From Pusillimonas sp. T7-7 (GTDB lineage Bacteria; Pseudomonadota; Gammaproteobacteria; Burkholderiales; Burkholderiaceae_B): a stretch of 64,000 bases of DNA. Below the pieces are notes generated by a model that did no database searches, was not told where the DNA came from, and saw only the letters and a program-made list of their open reading frames with translations. Below, one piece after another: positions 10,116-21,045 of this stretch. The stretch is taken from assembly GCF_000209655.1 (NCBI RefSeq), contig NC_015458.1:2604001-2668000 (forward strand), written 5' to 3'. The stretch's first letter is position 1, and each line of letters opens with the position of its first letter. Both the position numbers and the translations under genes were made by a program.

Positions 10116-11187
10116 GCCCCAGGGCAGCCAATTGCTCTGCCTGGTGCTCGGCAAGCAAGGCATTCGTCAATTCGTTCAAGTCGCCATCCATAATATGCCC
10201 CAGCTTGTACAGCGTAAGGTTGATGCGGTGATCGGTGACACGGCCCTGCGGGTAGTTATAAGTACGTATGCGCTCGGAACGATCACCCGTACCCACCAGG
10301 CTCTTGCGCTGAGCCGCTTCTTTATCGTGCTGCTCTTGCTGTTGTTTGTCTTTCAGCCTTGCGGCCAGCACCTGCAGGGCCTTGTCCTTGTTGCGATGCT
10401 GAGACCGATCATCCTGGCATTCCACCACCAGCCCAGTGGGCAAGTGGGTCACACGCACGGCTGAGTCCGTTTTATTGATGTGCTGTCCGCCCGCACCGCT
10501 TGCGCGGAAAGTATCAATGCGCAAGTCGGCCGGATTGATCACGATATCGCTTTGCTCGTCTGCCTCGGGCAGCACCGCCACGGTGCAGGCCGACGTATGA
10601 ATGCGGCCCTGGGTCTCGGTGGCAGGCACCCGCTGCACACGATGTGCCCCCGACTCGAACTTCAAGCGCCCATAGACGCCATCGCCGTCCACACGCGCAA
10701 TCACCTCTTTATAGCCGCCAATTTCAGAATCGCTGGCAGACACCAGCTCGACCCGCCAGCTATTGTTTTCAGCATAACGGGTGTACATGCGCAGCAAGTC
10801 GCCCGCAAACAAGGCGCTTTCATCACCACCCGTACCGGCACGTATTTCAAGATACACACTCCGGCTGTCGTCGGGGTCGCGCGGCAACAGCAAAACCTGC
10901 AGGTCGGCCTCAAGCTGTTCAAGCTTTTCCTTGCCCAACATCAGTTCTTCTTCAGCCATCCCGCGCATATCGGGATCAGCCATCATTTCTTGGGCGGTCT
11001 TGATATCACCCTCGGTGGCCAAAAAGGAATTGAACACAGCCACCACCGGATCCAGCTCGGCACGCTCGCGCGATATCTTACGATAGCGATCCATATCGCC
11101 AGCAATCTCAGGTTCGGCCAACAAGGCATCAACTTCAATCAAACGGTGAGCCAATTGCTCCAACCGATCACGCATGGAAGATTTCAT
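10108..11187 (-). CDS. prfA: Peptide chain release factor 1
   Basis: A 359-aa RF1 that recognises UAA and UAG. It carries the peptidyl-hydrolysis motif [20 protein letters not shown] near residue 230 and the codon-recognition region in domain 2. The C-terminal stop-proximal motif [12 protein letters not shown] is standard. The chosen start [12 protein letters not shown] could alternatively be the Met four codons in. The gene follows hemA and precedes prmC, as in many Burkholderiales and enterobacteria. Confidence 0.95.
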   Translation of the reverse strand: MKSSMRDRLEQLAHRLIEVDALLAEPEIAGDMDRYRKISRERAELDPVVAVFNSFLATEGDIKTAQEMMADPDMRGMAEEELMLGKEKLEQLEADLQVLLLPRDPDDSRSVYLEIRAGTGGDESALFAGDLLRMYTRYAENNSWRVELVSASDSEIGGYKEVIARVDGDGVYGRLKFESGAHRVQRVPATETQGRIHTSACTVAVLPEADEQSDIVINPADLRIDTFRASGAGGQHINKTDSAVRVTHLPTGLVVECQDDRSQHRNKDKALQVLAARLKDKQQQEQHDKEAAQRKSLVGTGDRSERIRTYNYPQGRVTDHRINLTLYKLGHIMDGDLNELTNALLAEHQAEQLAALGHD

Positions 11188-11256
11188 AAATTAACAGGGG
11201 GTACAAGCAGTTGAAAGAACGCGCAAAGCGGCCGGGCGGATACAGCCACAGCGTCG

Positions 11257-12531
11257 CTAACGGCGGCGTTCGGTCGTGGGCAGCAGGCGCGGCAGCAGCG
11301 TAAGCAGTTGCTGGCGTTCGTCGCTGGCGCTGCGGTTCAGGGCAGCCAGCGGACCATGCATGTATTTTTGCGTGAGCCCATGGGCCAGCTGCTCGAGCAC
11401 AAGCTCGGGGGATTCGCCGCGCGCCAACAGGCGGCGGGCGCGTTCCAGCTCGCTCTGGCGAACCTGGTCGGCCGCCTGCTGGAAGTCAATAATGGCAGGC
11501 ACGATTTCACGCGACTGCAGCCAATGCATGAAATGCTGTACCCGCGTCTCGATGATGGCTTCAGCCTGCACCACCGCCGCACGGCGTGCATCGGTGCCGC
11601 TTTGAACCATGCGGCCCAGGTCATCGACCGTATATAGGTAGACATCGGCCAGGCGACCCACTTCGGTTTCGATATCGCGTGGTACGGCAAGATCGACCAT
11701 GACCATGGGGCGGTGACGCCGCGAGCGGGTAGCCCTTTCGACCATCCCTAATCCAAGGATGGGCAAGGAGCTTGCCGTACAGGATACGATGACATCGAAG
11801 TCGGACAACCTTTCAGGAATGTCGGACAGCTTCATGGTTTTGGCCACAAAGCGCGATGCCAGCAAATCGGCGCGTTCCAACGTACGGTTGGCCACCACCA
11901 TATTCTGCGGCTTCAGCGCCGCAAAGTGCGTGGCACAGAGCTCGATCATTTCGCCAGCGCCTATGAACAGGACGTTGGATTGAGACAGGTCGCCAAACAC
12001 CCGTTCCGCCAGACGCACGGCTGCCGCCGCCATCGATACCGAATGGGCGCCAATGGCGGTTTGAGAGCGAACCTCTTTGGCCACCGAAAACGTGCGCTGG
12101 AACAATTGGTGCAGCAAAGTGCCCAAAGAGCCGGCCTGCTCGGCCGCGCGCACCGCGTCTTTCATTTGCCCCAGTATTTGCGGTTCGCCCAAGACCATGG
12201 AATCAAGGCCGCTGGCCACCCGGAACGCATGGCGTACCGCCTCGTTCTGTTGATACTGATACAGATGCGGCTGCAGGCTGCCCGCTTCCAGGCGATTGAA
12301 ATCGGCCAGCCAGGTTGGAATGTGCTCTTGCACCTGCGGTTCGGCCGCACAGTAAATTTCAGTGCGATTACAGGTGGAAAGAATGGCGGCCTCTTTGACC
12401 GACGAACCAAAGGTGGAGCGCAAGCCATCGAGAGCGGGCTTGAGGACGTCGAGCGGAAACGACACGCGCTCGCGCACCGAAACTGGGGCCGAGACGTGAT
12501 TGAGACCGAAAGTTAAGACGTCGACAGACAT
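11257..12531 (-). CDS. hemA: Glutamyl-tRNA reductase
   Basis: A 424-aa enzyme making glutamate-1-semialdehyde from Glu-tRNA, the first committed step of C5-pathway haem synthesis. [10 protein letters not shown] holds the nucleophilic Cys near residue 50. [17 protein letters not shown] is the NADPH fold, and the C-terminal coiled dimerisation helix follows. The start at [21 protein letters not shown] (12531) was preferred over an upstream extension because this is the conserved N-terminus. It is the last core gene before tRNA-Phe and is transcribed away from it. Confidence 0.95.
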   Translation of the reverse strand: MSVDVLTFGLNHVSAPVSVRERVSFPLDVLKPALDGLRSTFGSSVKEAAILSTCNRTEIYCAAEPQVQEHIPTWLADFNRLEAGSLQPHLYQYQQNEAVRHAFRVASGLDSMVLGEPQILGQMKDAVRAAEQAGSLGTLLHQLFQRTFSVAKEVRSQTAIGAHSVSMAAAAVRLAERVFGDLSQSNVLFIGAGEMIELCATHFAALKPQNMVVANRTLERADLLASRFVAKTMKLSDIPERLSDFDVIVSCTASSLPILGLGMVERATRSRRHRPMVMVDLAVPRDIETEVGRLADVYLYTVDDLGRMVQSGTDARRAAVVQAEAIIETRVQHFMHWLQSREIVPAIIDFQQAADQVRQSELERARRLLARGESPELVLEQLAHGLTQKYMHGPLAALNRSASDERQQLLTLLPRLLPTTERRR

Positions 12532-12699
12532 ATTCTTTAATATAGGGACGCAAGTGCTTGAATCAAACACGATTATAGTCGCCTTACGGGTTTTTACCGA
12601 AATACACGTTTGCGCTGGCGCAAGTTCAGGCAAAGTAGCGCCGGGCTACGTGGCATAAAGCAGACATTTTCATTTTCGTGTATTATTTCGCCTTTCGAT

Positions 12700-12775
12700 G
12701 GCCTGGTAGCTCAGTCGGTAGAGCAGAGGATTGAAAATCCTTGTGTCGGTGGTTCGATTCCGCCCCAGGCCACCA
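12700..12775 (+). tRNA. tRNA-Phe (anticodon GAA)
   Basis: A 76-nt cloverleaf with encoded CCA: acceptor GGCCTGG/CCAGGCC, D-arm GCTC/GAGC, anticodon arm GAGGA-TTGAAAA-TCCTT giving anticodon GAA, and T-arm GGTGG-TTCGATT-CCGCC. Its last 20 bases are repeated exactly at 57640-57659, so it is the integration target of the following island and stays intact after insertion. Confidence 0.98.
12756..12775 (+). repeat. attL: island attachment site in tRNA-Phe 3' end
   Basis: The 20-bp tRNA 3' segment GATTCCGCCCCAGGCCACCA recurs as an exact direct repeat at 57640-57659. The integrase gene begins 184 bp inside. This is the standard geometry of tyrosine-integrase islands that use a tRNA 3' end. Neither flank matches beyond the 20 bp. 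Confidence 0.92.
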
Positions 12776-12910
12776 ACGATTTGTTCTTTGAGTTTCATTG
12801 CAACCTAGCGGGACTCAAAAAAATCAAACAAATCATTGACTTCTGCTTATCCTCATCGCAGAAAGTCTCAAGTGGTCGCAGTGGGTTTCACATTTGTCAC
12901 CCCCCTGGCT

Positions 12911-12935
12911 ATTACCCAAAATATCGTTGGGTAAT
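12911..12935. promoter_or_regulatory. Palindrome upstream of the integrase gene
   Basis: A perfect 9-bp inverted repeat (ATTACCCAA / TTGGGTAAT) with a 7-bp spacer lies 24 bp before the integrase start. It could be an operator for integrase control or an accessory site for excision. No protein is assigned. Confidence 0.45.
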
Positions 12936-12958
12936 AACTACGGAATCAGGTATTGCAA

Positions 12959-14266
12959 ATGCTGACCACCAAACAAATTGAAGAACTTCACCACGACGGA
13001 CGCGACCGCTTAGTCGCAGACATCTCCGGTCTTTTCCTACGCATACGCCCTTCGGGCAAGTCTTGGGCGTTTCTTTACACCCACCCCACATCAGGCAAGC
13101 AGGTCCGCATATCCTTTGGCACCTACCCAAAGGTACAGCCCACTACTGCGCGACAACTGGCTCGCGACGCCTTCCAACTGATCGCGATTGGCAAAGACCC
13201 CCGAAGCGAAAAGGTCGAAAAACGCCAAGCTGCCCGGCTGCGAGATCTCGCTAGTTTCGAACAAATTGCTCGCGACTGGCATAAACACGCTACCGCCACA
13301 CATGAATGGACGGCTGGCTACAGTCACCGCGTACTCCGTATGATGGAGCTGCATGCATTCCCGCGCCTTGGGAAGCTGCCAATCGGGCTTATCACGACCG
13401 CAGACGTATTGGATACCTTGCAGGTGGTTTCGTCCTCCGGCACCCGCGAGACGGCCATACGGCTTCGAGAATCATTCCAACGGACGTACCGCCATGCAGT
13501 CACGCGCAATGTACTGCTGCCCACTGAAAACTTCATGGCAAAAGGTGTTGCCGACTTTACCTTACCTGCACCACGCGTCAAGCATATGGCTGCAATTCTC
13601 GATCCGATAAAGCTTGGCCAACTGCTCCGCGACCTGGACTCCTATCGCGGCAGTGTGATCACCAGGGCTGCCTTGCAACTCATGCCGCTAATTTTTCAGC
13701 GTCCAGGCCAAGTCCGACAAATGCTGTGGGAGCAACTCGACCTGGACGCCGCCATCTGGAGCTGTCCAGGAATTCAGGTGAAGCAAACCAAAACCCGTCG
13801 AGCTCAAGGTGGCGGAGCGGATCACATCGTGCCACTACCGTACCAGGCGGTCGAAATCCTTAAGGGCCTACAAAACATTACCGGCCCCTCCGGGCCTGTT
13901 TTCAGAAGCATCAGCCGACGCTCTGAGAAAAGTCGATTTATGTCTGACAACACCGTTAACGCGGCCATAAGGAGCCTTGGGTACTGCACACAAGACGAAA
14001 TCACCGGCCACGGTTTCCGTGCGACTGCCCGAACACTGATTCGTGAGCGTCTTGGCTTTGATGTTGAGGTGATTGAGCGTCACCTTGCTCATGAGTCCAA
14101 GGAGGAACTCGGAAGCGCCTATGATCGGGCACAATTCGAAGAGCAGCGCCGTCAGATGATACAGGTGTGGGCAGATTACCTTGGCCAATTAAAGAGCCAG
14201 AAGGAGCAATCGCGACACACCCAAAGGGATGGCACTATTGCTGCATCTATGCTTGATGCTAACTAG
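12959..14266 (+). CDS. Tyrosine-type site-specific integrase (P4-like)
   Basis: The 435-aa protein has an N-terminal arm-binding domain (ISGLFLRIRPSGKSWAF, ISFGTYPKVQPTTARQLARD), a SAM-like core-binding region, and a C-terminal catalytic domain. Catalytic residues visible are the Arg in FQRPGQVRQMLWEQ, HGFR in ITGHGFRATARTL, HLAHES, and the nucleophile Tyr in GSAYDRAQF. It lies next to tRNA-Phe and reads into the island, so it should catalyse attL x attR recombination. The ATG at 12959 is preferred to a TTG two codons earlier. The gene looks intact. Confidence 0.95.
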   Translation: MLTTKQIEELHHDGRDRLVADISGLFLRIRPSGKSWAFLYTHPTSGKQVRISFGTYPKVQPTTARQLARDAFQLIAIGKDPRSEKVEKRQAARLRDLASFEQIARDWHKHATATHEWTAGYSHRVLRMMELHAFPRLGKLPIGLITTADVLDTLQVVSSSGTRETAIRLRESFQRTYRHAVTRNVLLPTENFMAKGVADFTLPAPRVKHMAAILDPIKLGQLLRDLDSYRGSVITRAALQLMPLIFQRPGQVRQMLWEQLDLDAAIWSCPGIQVKQTKTRRAQGGGADHIVPLPYQAVEILKGLQNITGPSGPVFRSISRRSEKSRFMSDNTVNAAIRSLGYCTQDEITGHGFRATARTLIRERLGFDVEVIERHLAHESKEELGSAYDRAQFEEQRRQMIQVWADYLGQLKSQKEQSRHTQRDGTIAASMLDAN

Positions 14267-14281
14267 AAAAAAGGAGCTTTC

Positions 14282-14422
14282 ATGGCGGCATTTGCCACTT
14301 ATTACCGCGCGCCTCGGGCAGGAAAAATCCATGTTGAACTGAGCGACGAGCAGCTCCAAGCCCTAGTCATTGGGCTGGCCTGGCACCGGATTGGTGAGGG
14401 TGGCATCATTGACGTGATTTAG
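14282..14422 (+). pseudogene. IS66 TnpB C-terminal remnant
   Basis: A 46-codon frame with a fortuitous AGGAG upstream. Its last 30 residues (VELSDEQLQALVIGLAWHRIGEGGIIDVI) resemble, from family memory, the C-terminal tail of IS66 TnpB proteins. The first dozen residues do not. The frame is therefore read as the 3' end of tnpB after deletion of the left half of the element, abutting the integrase gene directly. Confidence 0.55.
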
Positions 14423-14482
14423 GTACAAAAACACCCGTTAAAATCAATCGGGGCATGCGCCCATAGCGGCCCGAACAGCCTT

Positions 14483-16063
14483 ATGGCAAACTTCTGTTCC
14501 ATGAGTTTGCCGCTGTCTGACCCCCTCGAGAATCTGGATGCCGATGCCTTGCGTGCGTTGTTACGTGAGCGTGAACAGGTGTTGGCTGAAAAAGAAGCGC
14601 TGATTACGCGCAAAGAACACGTTCTGCACCTGAAAGACACCACGATCGCTCAGCTCAAGCACGAGATTGCGGTGCTTCGGCGATTCCGGTTCGGCAAGAA
14701 AAGCGAACAAATCACTGGGGTACAGGGCAGCCTGCTGGAAGAAGCGGTCGCGGCCGACATTGCCGCCATTGAAGAAGAACTGCACCAGCTCACCGATCAT
14801 CCCAAGAAGGCCGAGCCCCGCGAACAGCCCCGACGCCAGGCCTTGCCCGCGGAGCTACCCCGCATCGAGATTCACCATGAACCCGACTCCACCACGTGCG
14901 CCTGCGGCTGCCAGCTTGAGCGCATCGGCGAAGACATCGCCGAAAAGCTCGACTACATCCCGGGTGTCGCCCAGGTCGAACGTCATATCCGAGGCAAATG
15001 GACGTGTCGCCAGTGCGAAACACTGACTCAGGCCCCCGCTCCAGCACACGTCATCGACAAGAGGCTGGCCAGCACCGGCCTGTTGGCTCACGTGCTGGTG
15101 GCGAAATACGCCGATCATCTGCCACTGTACCGTCAGCAAAAAATCTTCGAGCGTTCTGGCGTCAAACTCGCCACCTCAACCTTGGCCGACTGGGTCGGGG
15201 TGTGCGGCGTACGCCTTCAGCCCCTGGTCGATGCGCTACGCGAAACGATCCTCACCCACAACGTGCTGCACGCCGATGAGACTCCGATCCAAATTCTGCG
15301 TCCCGACACCGGCAGAAAGACCCATCGGGCGTATATCTGGGCCTATGCACCGGGTGCGTTTGAAGACCTAAAGGCCGTCGTCTATGACTTTGCCCCGAGC
15401 CGAGCGGGCGAACATGCCCGGGCGTTCCTGGGCGACTGGCGTGGCAAGCTGGTGGTGGACGATTACGGGGGCTACAAAAAAGGGTTTGCCCAAGGCATCA
15501 CTGAGATCGGCTGCATGGCACATGCCCGGCGCAAATTCTTCGATCTGCACGCCGCCAGCCAAAGCCAGCTTGCCGCGCAGGCGCTCGACTACATCGGTGA
15601 GCTCTACGCCATCGAGAGCGAGGGCAAAACACTGGATGCGACCGAGCGCTGGCGTCTGCGACAAAAACGCGCCAAACCAATTGCCGACAGGCTGCACGCC
15701 TGGATGCTGGCGCAACGTTTGCGTGTGCCCGACGGGTCGGGCACGGCCAAAGCCCTGGATTACAGCCTGAAACGCTGGGTGGCGCTGACGCGCTACCTGG
15801 ATGACGGGGCCGTTCCCATCGATAACAATTACCTTGAAAACCGGATCAGGCCGATCGCCCAGGTACGGCGCAGTTGGTTGTTTGCGGGATCCCTGCGCGC
15901 GGGGCGCCGAGCCGCGGCCGTCATGAGCCTAATACAGTCGGCCAACCTGAATGGCCTTGATCCGCATGCGTATCTGAAAGACGTCTTGACACGGTTGCCC
16001 ACGCACCCGAACAGCCGCATCCACGAACTGCTGCCGCATAACTGGCAGCCCGCCACCGCCTGA
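14483..16063 (+). mobile_element. tnpC: IS66 family transposase TnpC
   Basis: A 526-aa DDE transposase of IS66. The N-terminus is a leucine-rich coiled coil (residues about 10-75), then a zinc-binding CACGCQLERIGEDIAEKLDYIPG region with a WTCRQC pair. The catalytic core shows HADETPIQIL, VDDYGGYKKG and NNYLENRIRPIAQVRRSWLFAGS for D, D and E. The C-terminal HELLPHNW is usual. The gene is intact, but tnpA and most of tnpB are missing here, so it could move only with helper functions. Confidence 0.93.
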
Positions 16064-16077
16064 TCCCAAACACAAAA

Positions 16078-16122
16078 ACGCCTGCTTACGCAGGCGTCAA
16101 CGTGTGTTCACCGGAATCTTAC
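16078..16122 (+). repeat. IS66 3' hairpin and right terminal inverted repeat
   Basis: An 8-bp stem ACGCCTGC/GCAGGCGT lies at 16078-16097. The 22 bases at 16101-16122 form the right end, reading GTAAGATTCCGGTGAACACACG outward-in on the other strand. A close relative of this end occurs at 45448-45469. Confidence 0.7.
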
Positions 16123-16478
16123 TACCAACAGTCGTAATCTTCATGGTAAACGCCTCCCTAGGGCCTAGTGTTTGTTAACACCCCCAACTATAAGGCACCG
16201 TGATGCCGTAGTCTTCAGGTAGGGGCGTCCATGCCATTGCTTACGAAACTTGAGCATCCATTCATGATCGATCTCGTCGAAGACTCCTGATTTCGCAGAT
16301 CGAAGGCTGACCCGCAGGTCTTCCCAACGCGTCGCGCGGCACCTCGCGATGCAGCACACATGACTCGGGGTCTAATTGATTGGTCGCGGTAGGAACACCG
16401 GTTTCCCTACCGCGCCCGTTTGCTCGAACAGATCTTGAGCAAGCCGGGACGATTCGCTCGTTTATAGTTGCATACGCC
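16123..16478. other. Unassigned sequence between IS66 end and aldehyde dehydrogenase
   Basis: There is no convincing gene. A minus-strand frame at 16262-16498 lacks recognisable domains and is probably chance. The stretch likely represents the 3' trailer of the aldehyde dehydrogenase gene plus insertion scar. Confidence 0.4.
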
Positions 16479-18005
16479 TTAGAAAAATCCGAGAGCATTC
16501 GTACTGTAGCTTACCAATAGACACTTAGTTTGCTGATAGGCATTTAATGCCATTTTATGCGTCTCACGACCAATGCCAGATTTTTTATAACCACCAAATG
16601 CAGCATGCGCCGGGTATAGGTGGTAGCAGTTGGTCCATACGCGTCCTGCTTGAATCTGGCGACCCACGCGGTACGCTTGTGAACCATCACGTGTCCATAC
16701 ACCGGCGCCCAAACCATAATCAGTATCGTTGGCAATCGCGATGGCCTCGTCTTCGTCCTTAAATGTTGTGACCGATGCGACAGGACCAAATATTTCCTCC
16801 TGAAACACACGCATGTCATTTTGGCCAAGCAGTAATGTCGGCTTGATGTAAAAACCATCTTCCAAACCAGTACCTGGCATATTGCGGATGCCACCTGTCA
16901 GACACTGGGCGCCTTCCTCACGGCCAATATTGATGTATCCCATGATTTTGTCCATCTGGTCCTTCGATACCTGAGCACCGACCATTGTTGTGGTGTCCAG
17001 GGGGTGTCCCATTTTCATGTTCTCGATGCGCTTGATGGCGCGTTCAATAAAAACGTCGTAAATAGACTCCTGAATAAGAATACGCGAGGGAGAGGTGCAG
17101 ACCTCACCCTGATTAAGAGCAAACATGCTTAAGCCCTCGAGTGCCTTATCGAAGAATGCGTCGTCCTGGTCCATCACGTTAGCGAAAAAAATATTCGGGC
17201 TTTTTCCGCCAAGTTCGACTGTGCTGGGTATTAGACTGTCAGCAGCGGCGTGAAGGATGTGATGACCGACAGTTGTCGAGCCAGTAAAAGCAAGTTTTCC
17301 AATACGCTTGCTGCTGGCTAGTGCAGCACCCGCTTCCTTACCATAGCCGTTAACGATGTTTACCACGCCGGCAGGCAACAGGTCACCGATCAATTCCATC
17401 AATACTAGAATCGATGCAGGTGTCTGTTCGGCTGGTTTCAGAACGATGCAATTTCCCGCAGCCAGCGCAGGAGCTAGTTTCCACGCAGCCATCAGAATTG
17501 GAAAGTTCCACGGAATGATCTGTCCCACTACGCCAATCGGTTCTTGAAAATGATAGGCGACCGTGTCTTTGTCGATATCAGATATGCCGCCTTCCTGGGC
17601 ACGGATGCAACCCGCAAAATATCGCATGTGATCAATTGCCAATGGAATGTCAGCCGCCATCGTTTCACGCAGAGATTTGCCGTTATCGATGGATTCGGCA
17701 ATTGCCAACAGCGAGAGGTTCTGTTCCATCCTGTCGGCAATTCGAAGCAGTACGGCAGCACGTTGAGAAGGTGCCGTTTCACCCCATAGTTTACGTGCGG
17801 TATGTGCAGCGTCAAGCGCGATCTCGATGTCATCGGCATTCGAGCGAGCAACCTCACAAAATACCTTTCCAGTAATCGGCGAGATATTTTCAAAGTATTC
17901 CGCACTAACGGGTGCTACCCACGCCCCGTCAATGTAGTTCTCGTATCGTTTTTTAAACGGGAACTCGATTTCGATCCCAGCTTTTTTCAGTTCTATCATG
18001 TCCAT
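16479..18005 (-). CDS. NAD(P)-dependent aldehyde dehydrogenase
   Basis: A 508-aa class of the ALDH superfamily. [23 protein letters not shown] binds cofactor, FTGSTTVG follows the adenine site, VELGGKSPN holds the general-base Glu near residue 272, and [11 protein letters not shown] holds the catalytic Cys near residue 306. The C-terminus ([19 protein letters not shown]) matches AldA/AldB-type acetaldehyde dehydrogenases. AAGGAG lies 8 bp before the start. It is codirectional with the Rieske cluster but separated from the MFS gene by about 330 bp, so it may have its own promoter. Likely role: oxidising an aldehyde from the pathway. Confidence 0.93.
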   Translation of the reverse strand: MDMIELKKAGIEIEFPFKKRYENYIDGAWVAPVSAEYFENISPITGKVFCEVARSNADDIEIALDAAHTARKLWGETAPSQRAAVLLRIADRMEQNLSLLAIAESIDNGKSLRETMAADIPLAIDHMRYFAGCIRAQEGGISDIDKDTVAYHFQEPIGVVGQIIPWNFPILMAAWKLAPALAAGNCIVLKPAEQTPASILVLMELIGDLLPAGVVNIVNGYGKEAGAALASSKRIGKLAFTGSTTVGHHILHAAADSLIPSTVELGGKSPNIFFANVMDQDDAFFDKALEGLSMFALNQGEVCTSPSRILIQESIYDVFIERAIKRIENMKMGHPLDTTTMVGAQVSKDQMDKIMGYINIGREEGAQCLTGGIRNMPGTGLEDGFYIKPTLLLGQNDMRVFQEEIFGPVASVTTFKDEDEAIAIANDTDYGLGAGVWTRDGSQAYRVGRQIQAGRVWTNCYHLYPAHAAFGGYKKSGIGRETHKMALNAYQQTKCLLVSYSTNALGFF

Positions 18006-18333
18006 ACCTGTCTCCTTAGTACTCTACTTTTTATACACTTTCGAACGTGACGAACAATGTTAGTGTCCGCCCCGGTTAAAGCAGATGATTTGATTGATCC
18101 ATGGATCCGATTATTTACCACCAAAATCATGAATCGAAACACATAACACTCAGATTGTGTAATCAGCCCCCTACCTAAGGATGGGGCCGCCAATTCATTG
18201 CCTATTTCTAGCCATACATAATCTCCTAATTGCCCATCCATGCGTGTCTGCCCCGATTTCTTTATTGATAGCTTTCGCCATCCCAACCCTTCGTCTATAC
18301 GGCACAGTTTAAAAAGCGCTGTAAATCAACGGA
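18006..18333. other. Intergenic region, aldehyde dehydrogenase / MFS transporter
   Basis: An AT-richer gap of 328 bp without a supportable gene. It may hold the aldehyde dehydrogenase promoter on the minus strand; no operator is clear. Confidence 0.4.
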
Positions 18334-19593
18334 TCACTCTGCAATAGGCGGCAACTCCGAGACAAAAGCTGCCCTCTGATACCAAAGGATTAAGAACGCC
18401 AAGGACGCAGAAGTTGCAGCTCCTGAAAAAGTCACCACATAATTGCTTGTTAAGTCTCTGAGCCACCCTCCCATCCCACTCCCGATTCCCGCGGTGATGA
18501 ACGCGAAGAAGTATATTTCAGAGATGCGACGCCCCGCCTCTGAGGCGGGAAAGAGCTGTCGCATTAATACGCCATAAGCGGGGAGATAACCACCAAAGCC
18601 CAACCCTATAAGGATGATTCCAATTATCAGGAAAAAATAGCTTTGGGCGACTACCAACCATACAATTCCAAACAGATGTAAAGCGGACATCAGCAATAAA
18701 GTGGGATATCGTCCCCACCGATTGGCAGCATAGCCAAATGAAAAGCGGGACACGAGGGTTGCGCCTAGCATCACCGAAACGAGCATCGCAGCAGAGACGG
18801 GCGCAAACCCCTGCTCTTCTCCATAAGCAGTGAGGTGCCCTATAACCATAAAAGCGGCAAGATTGGAAAGTCCTATGCCCATTCCCAGAACCCAGACACA
18901 TCTACGTTTTTGTGCAGGTGTAGTTCTCACCCCGTTTGCTTCATGACTTATAGACGGACTGGACGACGGAGCCTTGCGAAACGCTAAGGCGCAAAGCAAC
19001 ATAATCAAACCTGCTCCGATCCCGTAGCCAGTTAGCGTTAATCGCCATCCCCAGCCCTCTGTGGCCCACCGCAGCAGTGTCGGTAAGCACAACCCCCCTA
19101 TTCCTTGGCCACTAGTAGCGATGGCAATTGCCAGTGCCTGATTACGGTCAAACCATTGGGCAAGAGCTGCTGTGATCGGGCTAAAAAATGCGCCCTGCCC
19201 AACCCCACCAATCAGAATGCCATAGGCCAAGTGCAACGTAATCAAGTGGGTCGCGTTGGCGGCAAGCACCAGTCCTGCTGTGGTTGATAAAGCACCCACC
19301 ACAGCTATACAAAAAAACCCGTGCCGATCAAGCAGCCGTCCCAATAACAAACTACCCAGACCTGCCCCAAACATAGCCGTTAAATGAACCGAGGCAATTG
19401 TACCCACTCCAACATTCCAGTCGTGAGCTAACGGCTTAAGCAAGACGGGTATAGAAGTCACCGCACCAAAACTTAATGATGTGATGACTAATGTCACTAA
19501 AGCGAGCCACCAACTATAAGGAGTTTCAATGGAAGCAAACGAATGAACTCGCGCAGATTCAACAACTGGCATGTGAGAAGGGATCAGTTTCAT
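18334..19593 (-). CDS. Major facilitator superfamily transporter
   Basis: A 419-aa protein with twelve predicted membrane helices in two halves split by a hydrophilic loop near residue 215 (FRKAPSSSPSISHEANG). The loop-2 motif GxLLxRLLDRHGF occurs near residue 103. The best guess is an organic-acid or aromatic-acid importer of the oxalate/formate antiporter type. It is the last gene of the Rieske oxygenase run, 22 bp after the ferredoxin gene, giving the island two candidate uptake systems for the substrate. No good ribosome site is seen before the first ATG. Confidence 0.85.
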   Translation of the reverse strand: MKLIPSHMPVVESARVHSFASIETPYSWWLALVTLVITSLSFGAVTSIPVLLKPLAHDWNVGVGTIASVHLTAMFGAGLGSLLLGRLLDRHGFFCIAVVGALSTTAGLVLAANATHLITLHLAYGILIGGVGQGAFFSPITAALAQWFDRNQALAIAIATSGQGIGGLCLPTLLRWATEGWGWRLTLTGYGIGAGLIMLLCALAFRKAPSSSPSISHEANGVRTTPAQKRRCVWVLGMGIGLSNLAAFMVIGHLTAYGEEQGFAPVSAAMLVSVMLGATLVSRFSFGYAANRWGRYPTLLLMSALHLFGIVWLVVAQSYFFLIIGIILIGLGFGGYLPAYGVLMRQLFPASEAGRRISEIYFFAFITAGIGSGMGGWLRDLTSNYVVTFSGAATSASLAFLILWYQRAAFVSELPPIAE

Positions 19594-19615
19594 AGGAGGC
19601 TATTCCGCGATAGTT

Positions 19616-19957
19616 CTACTCCTTTAACAGGGCCATATCGACATAGACAATATCGTTTTCAATACGTACGGGCGCTATTGTGATATCTTCCTCAGCGGGC
19701 CCCATAGCGTCTCCAGTCCTCATATCCCACTGCCAAAGGTGCTTAGAGCACGTTAAAGTCTTTCCATCGCAAAACCCAAGCTCCAGAGGCTCATCCATAT
19801 GTGGACAAACTGCTTGGCAAGCCACCAGGCTATCGTCAGTCCGTACCAGCAAAATTCGCTGATTATCAACCTTGACCTCAAGCAGCTCTTCGTCATCCAT
19901 ATCCCCAATACTGCAGGCCGCTTGCCAATCCGAAACTACCTTCTCATCCTGAATCAT
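19616..19957 (-). CDS. Rieske-type 2Fe-2S ferredoxin
   Basis: A 113-aa Rieske protein. The cluster ligands are C-x-H in VCPHMDEP and C-x2-H in CSKHLWQWD, separated by 17 residues, the pattern of dioxygenase ferredoxins such as NagAb or CarAc and of T4moC. It should carry electrons from the neighbouring reductase to the terminal oxygenase. AAGGAAAG sits just before the start. Acidic composition fits a soluble electron carrier. Confidence 0.93.
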   Translation of the reverse strand: MIQDEKVVSDWQAACSIGDMDDEELLEVKVDNQRILLVRTDDSLVACQAVCPHMDEPLELGFCDGKTLTCSKHLWQWDMRTGDAMGPAEEDITIAPVRIENDIVYVDMALLKE

Positions 19958-19980
19958 GTTCTTTCCTTATATTGCCATCA

Positions 19981-21021
19981 TCAGGCAAAACTATCGTAGC
20001 GTATGCGGTCAGGCTTCACCCTGGCCTCCCGCAAAAGCATTCTTAGTGTTCCGTTAACCATAGGAGGGGGCCCAGCAACAAAAACAATACGGTCAGCCCA
20101 GGCCCCCTCTAGGCAGCGTTTGGCGACCTCGTGTGCCATGCCGCTTTCGATATGCAAATGTCCCGCCGTTACCTTACGCGCTAGTTCCTCAGGCTCTTCA
20201 GATAACGCTAAAATTATGCGAAGCCGTTCCGGATACTTCTTAGCAAACTCTTGCAACTGAGAAACTATTCGGATAGAGCCTGAAGATCTTAGCCCGCACA
20301 CCACGTCCAGACGGTGCCGGTCAAAATGGCGATTTTCAACCGCCCAGTCAAGTAGCGCCAAAGCCACCCCAATCCCAGAGCCACCAACAACTACCGCTAG
20401 GTCCTTGTCTTTAGCAGGTTGAATATGTGCAATCCCAAGAGGGCCGAATACACGCACTGGGGCGCCCACGACGTCAGGTGAGCACAACTTAGGAGAAAGC
20501 CCGCCTCCATCCTGGCGCCGCACAATGAACGTCAGCTGTGATACGTGCTTGCCATCATGAGCTGGCGAATACGCCCGGAACCCCTCCACTCCGTCCATCG
20601 CCAACAACACGAACTGTCCGGGTAAAAAATCGATGGGTGAACTTAAATTCACCCGAACATGGGCTAAGCCTTGCGTGTCAACAGACGTGCTGTCCACCAC
20701 CCCCTCGAAGTAGCCTGGCAATGATGCTGGCATCTCAGGCGAGACAGAACGCGGCTGAATTTCACAAGTGGTGGTACAGGTGGATTGGCATAACAAGATA
20801 TCCTGCTCGGACCGCAGCGCTGCGTTACCGGGGGCTTCAGGCCAGAGAGCCTGAATTTCACCGGAAACAAGTTGCGCACGACAGCTACCGCACGTCCCTG
20901 TCGCGCACTCGTAAGGCACATTTACGCCTTGACGCAAGGCAGCATAAAGTACAGATTCACCTGGATCACATTCCAGAGGGTGATCTACGCCTTGATAGTG
21001 CATATTAATTGTGGCATTCAC
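19981..21021 (-). CDS. Oxygenase NAD(P)H reductase (2Fe-2S ferredoxin + FAD/NAD domains)
   Basis: A 346-aa class-I reductase. An N-terminal plant-type ferredoxin domain has ECATGTCGSC followed by a fourth Cys in LLCQS (residues about 38-80). The FAD domain has FRAYSPAH near residue 170, and the NAD domain has GGSGIGVAL and a C-terminal VFVAGPPPMV. This resembles phenol hydroxylase P5 and NahAa-type reductases. Together with the Rieske ferredoxin and the alpha/beta oxygenase it forms a three-component system. It lies 23 bp upstream of the ferredoxin gene. Confidence 0.92.
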   Translation of the reverse strand: MNATINMHYQGVDHPLECDPGESVLYAALRQGVNVPYECATGTCGSCRAQLVSGEIQALWPEAPGNAALRSEQDILLCQSTCTTTCEIQPRSVSPEMPASLPGYFEGVVDSTSVDTQGLAHVRVNLSSPIDFLPGQFVLLAMDGVEGFRAYSPAHDGKHVSQLTFIVRRQDGGGLSPKLCSPDVVGAPVRVFGPLGIAHIQPAKDKDLAVVVGGSGIGVALALLDWAVENRHFDRHRLDVVCGLRSSGSIRIVSQLQEFAKKYPERLRIILALSEEPEELARKVTAGHLHIESGMAHEVAKRCLEGAWADRIVFVAGPPPMVNGTLRMLLREARVKPDRIRYDSFA

Positions 21022-21045
21022 AATGAAGCTCCCAAAAAAAACAGC

